A DNA stretch of 64,000 bases. Origin: Bimuria novae-zelandiae CBS 107.79. Its lineage: Eukaryota > Ascomycota > Dothideomycetes > Pleosporales > Didymosphaeriaceae. Position numbers and translations under genes: made by a program. Below the pieces are notes generated by a model. It saw only the letters and a program-made list of their open reading frames with translations. It did no database searches and had not been told where the DNA came from. The DNA lies in contig ML976669.1 of the NCBI GenBank assembly GCA_010015655.1, positions 808,230 to 872,229 of the forward strand. The letters are read 5' to 3'. Positions 22,561 to 31,514 of this stretch are shown here, piece after piece. Each line of letters begins with the position of its first letter. Position 1 is the stretch's first letter.

Positions 22561-25500
22561 TTACATTAACGATAATTAATTCAGATTATTTAACCTTTAG
22601 ATTTATATTAAAAAAACTTATAATAAAAGCCCACCTACAGCGCAAGAACCTACCCTATCTATAAAAGATTATTAGTATTAGAGGCATACGACTCTTCGTA
22701 CGCGAAGTAGTTTAACTAGAAGTAAATATTAATAGCTATATAGAATTAATATAGCTATACGTCTCACCCGACGACGGGTTGTACGACCTAATCCTTAGCC
22801 TAACCTAAATAAAAAAGAATAGGGTTAAACTAGCCCTAGTAAAGAAATTAATCTTAATTAGAAGTTTAGGCACCCGCATCCGTAACTAAGAAAATAAAAA
22901 ACTATTAATAAAGCCTTAAGGGGTATTAACTACAGCCTTTATAGCCCTAGATTAGCGTAATTAACGCCTAGGAAACAGGGCTAAGGTGTTTTCTGTGTTA
23001 ATAAAAAATATATAAAACGCGTTAATCCGCAAGCTAAAGGTAAACCTATAAGAGTTACTACCTAAAGCTTTTAAGGACTTATAGCGTATCTTCTATAGGG
23101 AACAAGCTGACAAGCTCCCCCCGCACTATAGACCTAGAGTAGATCTTTTTATCCCTCTCGTGGAAAAAGATAGCAAGACTTTAGAGATCCCCTATAGCCC
23201 TCTATTTAATATGTCTCGCGAAGAGTTGCTTGTCCTTTAGAAAGAGCTTACTAAATACTTAGATAAAGGCTTTATTTAGGTAAGCAAGTCTAGCGCCACC
23301 GCCCTAATATTATTTACTAAGAAACTTAGCGGAGGACTACGCTTTTATATTAATTATTAAGCCCTAAACGCTATTTTAAAAAAGGACTAGTACCCTTTAC
23401 TATTAATTAGCAAGACCCTTTAGCTCCTTATAAAGGCTAAATAGTTTAGGAACTTAACGTAATTTAAGCCTTCTATAAGCTTTAAATAGCAAAAGGCGAA
23501 GAATAGAAGATAGCATTTAGAACCTAATTTAGTCTCTATAAGTAGCTAGTAGTTCCTTTTAGCCTAGCTAACGCGCCAAGTACGTTCTAGTAGTATATTA
23601 ACTAGGTGCTAAAGAAGCACCTTAACGACTACTACTTAGCGTATATAGATAATATTTTTTATCTTCTCTAGTAGCAGCCAAAAAGACCACGAAGAGAAAG
23701 TACGTACTATAATCTAAAAGTTAGGGGCCGTAGGACTACACTTAGATATTAAGAAATTTAAGTTCTACGTTAAAAAGACTAAGTACCTTAGATTTATTAT
23801 AAAAGTTAACAAGGGCATAATCATAGACCTAAATAAAGTCTAAGTAATTTAGAAATAAGAGCTACTAACTTTAGTAAAAAGAGTCTAAAGCTTTATAGGC
23901 TTCGCAAACTTTTATTAAAGATTTATATAAGACTTCTCTAGCGTAGTAAGCCCCCTTATAAAGCTTACTAGTAAAAGAGTAGAATTTATCTAGGGATAAG
24001 AGTAGTAGCACGTATTTAACTTCTTAAAAATAGCGTTCTATATAGACCCCGCGCTAGCCTACTTTAACCCTAAATAAGAATTAGTACTAGAAGTAGACGC
24101 CTCTAGCTAGTTAACTAGGGGATACTTCTCCTAGTATAATAACAATAGGATTCTTCACCTGGTGGCTTACTTCTTAGCAAAGAATAGCCTGGCAGAATGC
24201 AACTACGCTATTTACAATAAAGAAATACTTATAGTTATTAAATACGTAAATAAATAAGACTATATATATCAAGCAGTAAAGCACCTCACGGTCTACACTA
24301 ATTATAAGAACCTTACATATTTCGCTACTAAATAAAGGTTGGACAAACAACACGTTTAGTAGGCAGATACACTTAGCCATATTAATATAACGTTTATATA
24401 TAGACTAGGGTTAGTAAACTCTAAGGCGAACGCCCTCTCTTAAAAAGACTAAGACCTACTAAAGGATAGCAGAAATAATAGATTAAAGTTAAGGCACTTT
24501 ACGCTTCTTTAAAAAACTACTAAAAGAAATAGCTTAAAGTTTTTTGTCCCCTAAACACCTATTACTATAGAGGAACCTGACTGCACTAAAGTAAATAAGG
24601 ACTTAGTACTTGCTTACCTAACACGCCCTAAACTACCTATATTAACCCTTTAAAAAGGTAATAGCCCTGCCAAGCAACGTAAACTAGACTTTAATATTAT
24701 ATAGTAAGAGGTAGAACGTAATAAAGACAGTGCGTATAGTAAGATAAAGGCCTATATTAAGAATAGGCTTAGGAAGTTCGAACCTAGGTAGAAGTTATCT
24801 ATTAGTATCTTAAAATGTAGTATAGATAACTAAGGGTACCTACGCTATAAGTTAAGATAATAGGTACTAGAATTAGAACCTTTATAAATAAAGCTAATAG
24901 CGGTCGCGTATAGTTTCCTAGCTTTAAGATACTTAGGATAAGAAAATACCTATAAAATCCTTACTTAAGACTACTTCTTCCTAGGGATATCTAACTAAGT
25001 GAGGCAGTATATCAAGAACTATAATATTTATAAAAAAACTAAACTATAGAGAGAAGCAAAATAGGGCCTGCTAAAGCCCTTACTACTACCTAAATAAGGA
25101 TAGAAGGATATTATAATAGACTTTATTATTACTGTCAGATTGGAAGGGTAATCTGATAAGATGAAAAGATGATAATTGATTGAGATGAGTTGAGGTATGA
25201 ATTGTGTGTGCTTGTCTCTAAGAGGTCTGGGACTTTGCCTTTTATCTTTGGGTTGCCTGCCTAGATATCCCTTGCTTTATTCCTTACTTCATCCTTGCTT
25301 CATTCCTTGCGTCATTCCTTGCCCGTTGAGCGAGGGCGGAATGCAAGGGCGGAATGTACGGGCGTAAGTGCGCCAGCCTCCTTGCAGATGCAAAGGACCA
25401 TGTAATCGGACAATTACCCTACCTAAGAGCGATAGCTACACGAATATTATAATAATTATAAATAGACTTAGTAAGAACCCTAAGTTTATTAGTTTTCTAA

Positions 25501-26450
25501 ATCTTAATATACCTATAGTCACGATAGCGTTTTTTTAATACTAAGTAGTAGACTACTTCTTTCCCTCCTCTATTACGTCGGACCGCGGGGGACAATTCGT
25601 GAGCGAATTTTAGACTACACTCTATAAACAAGCAGATATCGACTAAAGACTGTCTATAGTAAAGCACCCAGAGACGGATAGGCAGATAAAATAAATAAAC
25701 TCTATTCTTAAAGCCTACCTCTAGGCGTACTATAACTAGTAATAAGATAATTAGATAAAGTGGCTTCCTATAGTCCAGATAGCTATTAAAGGGCGAGAAG
25801 CCATATTAATAAGAGTTAGCCTATTTTTCCTATTCTATAGCTAGAACGTTAAACTAGTTAAGAACTTTAGAGTATAAAGATTAGCCTTAGCGCTTAGAAC
25901 TAACGTAAAGAAGGCCGCGAAGGTAATAATAAAAAAGTTTAAAAAGGGTTTTAACTTTGCCTAGGCAAAAATAATAATAGCCTAATAAGAATAAGAGTGC
26001 CTAGCAAACCGTTAACGCAAGAATACTTTAATCTTAAAGAAAAGAGATAAGGTGTGGCTAAAATATAAAAACTACCTTTAAAACTAACGTCTAAGCAAGA
26101 AGCTTAACTAGAAGTAAGAAAAGTTTACTATAAGGAAAATAATAAACTCTTACGTAGTAAAACTAGACGTCCTACTAAACATGCACCTAAGGTTCCACGT
26201 AGATAGGCTAAAATTAGCCTTGTTAAATCCTCTTCTTAGCTAAACCACTAATAACGCCTAGCCCGAAGCAATTATAATAAAAGAGGGGGAAGAAAAGTAT
26301 AGTATAATTAATATATATAAAGAACGCTAGTCCTGTAGAGGTAAGAGGGTAGAATACCTAGTATAGTAAGAAAACTACTCTTAAAAAACTTAGAAATCTT
26401 ATAGGAACCTTAACTAAGCTACTACGTTAGACTATTAAGAGAAGTTTACT
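22560..26450 (+). pseudogene. Gypsy pol remnant: protease, RT, RNase H, integrase, chromodomain
   Basis: RT is clear at about 23220-23960: ELTKYLDKGFI, SSATALILFTKKLSGGLRF, AYIDNIF for the catalytic YIDDI box, and GFANFY*RFI*DFS. RNase H lies around 24060-24400 (LVLEVDASS, LVAYFLAKNSLAECNYAIY). The integrase is cut at 25132: YIKNYNIYKKTKL and DFIIT before, PKSDSYTNIIIIINRLSKN and ITSDRGGQFVSEF (about 25575-25610) after. A chromodomain-like RVEYLV**EN stretch at about 26335-26440 is why it is called a chromovirus. Many stops; inactive. Confidence 0.88.
25133..25412. mobile_element. Solo LTR, unmutated, inserted in the Gypsy integrase
   Basis: 280 bp starting TGTCAGATTGG and ending ATCGGACA, flanked by a perfect 5-bp duplication ATTAC (25128-25132, 25413-25417). 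TG...CA termini with a 5-bp duplication identify an LTR, and no internal region accompanies it. Removing it restores the integrase reading DFIIT...LPKSDSYTN. Unlike its surroundings it has ordinary composition with many CpA/TpG and several CTTGCTTCATTCCTT-like internal repeats. It therefore arrived after RIP of the host element, or was too short to be targeted. Confidence 0.9.
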
Positions 26451-28372
26451 AAGCTATATTAAAATTATAATAGAAAACTCCTAATAGGATTCCACCGCGA
26501 TATCCCCTAAATTAGCTTCTATTAGAGCCTAAAAGAGGCTCTACGATGCCTGCCTCGCTAAGCTAAAAAGCCTAGCTAGATAAAGATATCTAAAATAAGG
26601 GTAGGAATAATATTATTAGGGGATAAAGTTAAGTATTAAGAAAGAAAGTTAAGAAGGAATCCTAAAAAAGTAACTTAAAAAACCCTTAAAACTACTAAGG
26701 ATAATAAGGAGACTAAATAATTCTTATAGTAATAAAGGATAACCCTTACGAAAAAAGTAAGCCTTAAAAGCAAACTAAAGCAAGAAGGAGAGAGGAACTA
26801 GGTAAAAGGGGTATCTTTAGCTACTAAAGGAATAGTAAAACCCTTCTTAATAACGTTTAGGTCCACTTCTCTACCCTCTAATACACTACTAGAGTTAAGG
26901 AAGCTATTATCCTCCTTACTTAGGCACTTTTTAATTATAATAGCCTAAAGCCGCTAGCGTAAGCCCTAGTAGGCTTAAGTAGGCACATTAGCTCCCGCGA
27001 GGACATTATCTATTATTTAGAGACTATCTATTATAATACCCTTATCTACCACCACGAACTTGCTAAAGAGCTACACGATATTAGCCTTAAAAGATAGCTT
27101 TATTATCTAAAAGGAACTTATAAAAGGGTTCTTACACTCTTAATAAAATGCTTTAAAATTAGTAATATAAATTTAAAGAAGGTTAAAAGTCTTCTTAACC
27201 ACGACGGCAATGCGCTCTAAGAGCTAAATAGCCTTAAAAGAAAAAGTAATAGGGTCTAAAATAGTAGTAGTCTTGCTTTTAAAGGAGGTATAGTAATTAA
27301 TAATAGCAACCTTACGAGTAAAATAAAACGCGTTAAAGTTAGCAAGAAAGGCCTTCTATTCCTAGCTACTTTTTAAAACCTTATTTATAAGGTAGCCTAC
27401 ACTAATAACTATAATATTAGTAAACTCTTTATAGCTAACTTCGTCAAGGGTAGGCTAAATCTAGATAGGGGAAGAAGTTAGTAAAGCACACCCTAAAGTT
27501 ATCTAGAATAAGTTAGACTAAAGCATACTTATTTAGTATAGCTAATAAGCTTATAGGTATAGCACTCCTTACAGGACACTATCTTGCCCGCTAGCACCCA
27601 CTAATAGACGCGTCTATAAGTAATATAGTTAATATACTAGCGCTTAATTATCGCGCGTAGTAAGATTAGACCTTAAAAGTTAAGCTTATTAAGTTAGCAA
27701 GTGCGCACACCTAGGCTAATAAAGAACTAAAAAGAAGGTTAGAAGAGTAAGGAAGCAAGTTAGAAGGTAGGAAAAAGTAAAAAAAAGCGTAAAAAAGGGT
27801 CTAGAACTTACTTTATAAGCTTTAAAAGGACTAAACTTCTTAGTAAGCTAGCTAAAAAGAATTACGCTAGTATTAGATATAGTAGCCTTATCTTAGAAAA
27901 GCTTAGTCTTTTTAAGTTAGTAGCTAGGTAATCGCGACGGGGACGGGCCTTCCTTTATTTTATTATTAAAGTTAGTAGCACGCCTCTAACGCTTAAGCGT
28001 CTTTATTACGTAGCTATTACGCAAAGGGCTAGCTATCTTATTAAAATAGTAAGGGGAATTAGGTTGCGAAGTTAAAGAAAACTAGGTTAAAAGTAAGACG
28101 TTATAGCGCACGAAGTTAAGCTAAGAAAAGAAAGAAAGCTTAAAAGAGTAAGATCTAAAAGCTAAGTAAGAAGTAATTTTATGTATATAATAATAAGTAA
28201 ACGCACTAGCGCGAATGTACCGCTATAATAACTACTTATAGCAAGAATATAAAATCAGGCACGCAAGAATAGAACTAGTAAGAGGTTTATAATAGCAAGA
28301 GGATCGCAAGCAGATAATAAAACAACTATAAAGCTATATAAACAAGATAAAACGTAAAGATTTTTTTTTCCT
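26450..28372. other. Unassigned 3' segment of the Gypsy element
   Basis: About 1.9 kb between the chromodomain-like remnant and the polypurine tract, longer than a simple 3' untranslated region. The minus strand at roughly 27,300-28,000 has fewer stops and reads a Cys pair (VSCKECYTYK) beside basic and Pro-rich text, suggesting a possible antisense or additional ORF. RIP damage prevents identification. Confidence 0.35.
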
Positions 28373-28392
28373 CGACGGAGGGAAGGGAGGTA
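28373..28392 (+). promoter_or_regulatory. Polypurine tract (plus-strand primer site) of the Gypsy element
   Basis: A purine-rich GACGGAGGGAAGGGAGG run sits immediately before the 3' LTR, where the plus-strand primer of LTR retrotransposons is located. Confidence 0.8.
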
Positions 28393-28553
28393 TATAATAG
28401 GCTACGCCTAGTTATTACCTTAGATCCTTAACCCTTAGTTATGCGAACCCTAAATATATAAGTTTAATGCCTAAAGCTTAACTTTAGACTCTCTATCAAA
28501 TTCATAAGTATTCTTCTGGCACCTTTGGCTCCTTGAGCACCCAGCCCCTTACA
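28393..28553 (+). repeat. 3' LTR of the Gypsy element
   Basis: 161 bp, TATAATAGGCTACG to CCCCTTACA, colinear with the 5' LTR. The inner (left) half is RIP-mutated and the outer (right) half, from about 28490, keeps CpA dinucleotides. The expected TG start has become TA. Confidence 0.93.
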
Positions 28554-28558
28554 ATATA

Positions 28559-29325
28559 GGCTTCTAGCAATGCGCTAATAGTGTTAATAGTTAGCCTACC
28601 TCTATATGCTTAGCATGCTAATTTATATAGTATATAACTTATTTAAGGATATTAGTATTAAAGACAAGATTAAATAAAGTAACTAGATACCTAATATTAG
28701 TACTTTTAAAAATGTAAAGCTTACTAAATTTATATAAATTATTAATTTAAAAAGTTACTCTTTAGATAGTATTATGTGCGATAGAACTAGTAACATACTA
28801 GCTTTCTTTATATATCTAATATATCTAACTAAGTTAGTATTATTACTAGGTAGATTTATAGCTCTAGTCATATTTGCATATATTAGTAATTATTAATATT
28901 ATAATATAGATTTAGTGTTACTAAGTAACTATTGTCTAATTAGCCTACTTAAGGTGGTTCGTGTGCGGGCGACTTTACTAGTGCATAGGATATTATCTTT
29001 ACACATATTTACCTCTATAAAAGGGCTAAGGGCTATCTTAATAGCGTTAATTAATACTAAAGTTATTGCTATTAATGCTTTTATAAGGCCTATAAGACTT
29101 TCTTTGCTAAGTATTATAGAGGTTAAAAACGCTAAGATTATATAAAATTAAGGTTCCAATCTCGCGCGTAAATAGGTATAAATAAGAATTCTATTAGTAG
29201 TAATAATGGTTAATTTAGTTAGGGCTATTTTATAAAATTAAACTTTTATTTATAATATTAAGGCTACGCTTAAACTAAACACGATATTAATTTTTATCTT
29301 AGCCTACCCGCTTTTAGTATAGTGA
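28559..29325. other. RIP-mutated, unassigned DNA to the right of the Gypsy element
   Basis: TA-rich DNA with one open plus-strand frame (28915-29145, 76 residues, Leu/Ile-rich), probably fortuitous. Composition changes sharply to normal at about 29325. Confidence 0.45.
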
Positions 29326-29697
29326 GATGGAATCAAGGTTGAGATTGCGGCCACCGAACAGGCCCTTAGGGGTGGACCAATATTTAGGTGCGTCGGCTTA
29401 CGTGGCTGAAGATTCAAGATATCATGACGGACAAGCTATGATTAAGGTGGGCTGACATCCCCACAATTTTAGGGAACTCAGGACATCGACCAAGTTTAAT
29501 CTGCTTTTCGCACAGATTTTGGCGCAACACACCAGCCACAAGCGGCACGACAAAGTTCCAGACCTTGTGCACGTTTCAGCACGATGACGTGGGCCGCTCC
29601 TTTGACCTTCAACAACTGCCAAAACCCACCTTCAATGCACAAAACTGCATCTCACACTGTAAATACCTAGGTAACAGCCCAGGCACGTTCTAGCAGA
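29326..29697. other. Upstream region of the exopolyphosphatase gene
   Basis: 372 bp of normal composition between the end of the repeat block and the ATG at 29698. No gene or clear promoter element was recognised. Confidence 0.4.
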
Positions 29698-31071
29698 ATG
29701 AAGGTTCTCCGGCTATCACCCTTCGCGCTCCTAGCGTCCATATCGGCAGCTTCCCGAGGCCATTCCCAGCAGGTCATCCAAGCTGGTAAAGCAGCGATAA
29801 AGGACGAAATCGGCGTCGGCCACTTCTCAGAATGGTCGCGTGCGACGAAGAAACGGTTTCTTGTTGATTGGCAGGCAGGGCGACAGTCAGAATGGGTGTT
29901 CGTGATGGGGAACGAAGCTGGAGATCTCGACAGTATGACTAGCGCGCTTACATGGGCGTACCATCTCGAACACTCCACGCAGAATACTTCGAACCCGACG
30001 AACGCGATTGCCCTGCTGCAGACGCAGACTGATGCCCTGGATCTTAGGCCGGAGAATAAGCTCGCGCTGAAGAATAGCAAGATGACGAGTGGACACGATG
30101 ATCTACTCACTATGGACGAGCTTCCTGAGGATGCGGAGACGCTGGCATTGAAGCTGAGGGGGATTGTTCTGGTGGATCATGCGAGTCCGTTGCGGAAGTG
30201 GAGCCAGGCGAAGATTCTGAGCATCTTCGATCACCACGTGGATAAGGGCGTGGCCCCGGATGCCTCACCACGTGTCTTTGAGAAGGTAGCCAGCTGCACG
30301 AGTCTCGTGGCACGACAGATGTTCGACGAGTTTGAAAAGCTGCCTGGAGAGTACCATCTTCCGCATGAGCTGCTAGAGCTGATCCTCAGCGCCATTGCGA
30401 TTGACTCTGGAGGCTTGGAAGATGGTACGCAAACGGACATCGACATCTCAAAGCGCGTCCTCGAGCGAAGTCGGTGGGCAGACAAGGATCTGTACAAGCA
30501 AATGGAGAAGGTGGACGAATGGCTCAGCGACGCGAAGAAGGACCTTGATGGTTTGAGCGTCCGCGACCTGCTCCGTCGCGATTGGAAGGGTGATCTGGTC
30601 GACACGCTCTCCCCGCGCACGCCTACCGTCAGCCTTGGTTTTGCTTCCATCCCATACTCTCTCGAAGAGCAGATCGCCAAGACCGGCTTCGGAGAGCTCT
30701 TCCATTGGTTTGCGCTACACGCAGCTTGGACGGCATCAATCGACGTCGACATCGACATCTGCCTGAACAAGTATAAAGTTAAAACCAAAGATGGCAAGAA
30801 AAAGAAGGTGCGCGAGATTGTGCTTACAGTTCGGGATGACCAGAAGATCAATAGGGTACAAGCGCTAGCTTTGTTCAAGGCTGTGTATGATGCGCTTGAG
30901 GGCGAGAAGAGCCTTGGATTGAAGAAATGGCATCGCGTGGATGAACTGTCACCGATGGAAATGGTGTGGACGCATGAATCGGGTGCAGGGAGAAAGATTA
31001 TTCGTCCGATTGTTGAGAATGCTGTGAGGAACTGGGACATGGACCCGGGAACAACGGGAAGGAGCGAGTGA
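29698..31071 (+). CDS. ppx1: Exopolyphosphatase, DHH/DHHA2 phosphoesterase (PPX1-like)
   Basis: A single-exon 457-residue protein. DHH-family motifs are complete: GNEAGDLDS (71-79), LVDHASPL near 158-165, IFDHHVDKG with DHH at 178-180, and AIAIDSGG with Asp 236. The C-terminal ~160 residues fit DHHA2 (LFHWFALHAAWTASIDVDI, then HRVDELSPMEM). The family releases terminal phosphate from polyphosphate with divalent metal; yeast Ppx1 is cytosolic/mitochondrial and ~400 residues. Here residues 1-20 (MKVLRLSPFALLASISAASR) form a hydrophobic leader that could be a signal peptide or mitochondrial presequence, which accounts for part of the extra length. It is intact between two repeat-rich blocks with no RIP damage. 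Confidence 0.88.
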   Translation: MKVLRLSPFALLASISAASRGHSQQVIQAGKAAIKDEIGVGHFSEWSRATKKRFLVDWQAGRQSEWVFVMGNEAGDLDSMTSALTWAYHLEHSTQNTSNPTNAIALLQTQTDALDLRPENKLALKNSKMTSGHDDLLTMDELPEDAETLALKLRGIVLVDHASPLRKWSQAKILSIFDHHVDKGVAPDASPRVFEKVASCTSLVARQMFDEFEKLPGEYHLPHELLELILSAIAIDSGGLEDGTQTDIDISKRVLERSRWADKDLYKQMEKVDEWLSDAKKDLDGLSVRDLLRRDWKGDLVDTLSPRTPTVSLGFASIPYSLEEQIAKTGFGELFHWFALHAAWTASIDVDIDICLNKYKVKTKDGKKKKVREIVLTVRDDQKINRVQALALFKAVYDALEGEKSLGLKKWHRVDELSPMEMVWTHESGAGRKIIRPIVENAVRNWDMDPGTTGRSE

Positions 31072-31514
31072 TAGTTTTCCGTGTTGGAATAATTGTACAT
31101 TCATCGAATAGCCCATGTGGCTTGATACCCACACAGAGAAACATGCTCGTACTGTGAGCGTTCGACTAAGGGGAGGTGTTCCACCCTCTCGCGTAAAGCT
31201 GGAGGCTGGCTATACAATAGTACGTTATAAATCAATATTTAGCTCTTGTATTATCTATCCTAGGATGACTTAGCACCGTTTCCCACTATAAAATCTGGCT
31301 CCTATGGCCCACTTCTAACGGTACGCGAGAGCCACCCACGGTGCCTGAGGCCAACATGCGTTCATCTACTAGCTTAAACGGTCGTAGCGGGGTGCGCCTC
31401 GTGCAGCAACTCAGCCCCCGCGCACCCAGATGACTTTCAGTCAATTGTGACCGAAAGGACGACTTTCTCTCCCATTTTACAAGCGGCTCGACTGCGAAGG
31501 GGTTCAGCATCACG
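31072..31514. other. Intergenic region
   Basis: No gene recognised. The stretch at about 31230-31330 resembles 39815-39905 (shared TTTAGCTCTT, CCTAGG and GCCCACTTC anchors with similar spacing), possibly a diverged dispersed repeat. Confidence 0.35.

Larger units (their letters stand above)
20774..28553 (+). mobile_element. Full-length Gypsy (chromovirus-type) LTR retrotransposon, RIP-mutated
   Basis: Two 161-bp LTRs (20774-20934, 28393-28553) bound the element, with target duplication ATATA at 20769-20773 and 28554-28558. A polypurine tract, GGAGGGAAGGGAGG, directly precedes the 3' LTR. Gag, protease, RT, RNase H, integrase and a chromodomain-like remnant follow in Gypsy order on the plus strand. 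All are riddled with TpA-type stops. A 280-bp solo LTR of another family has split the integrase. Total length 7,780 bp, including that insert. Confidence 0.95.
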
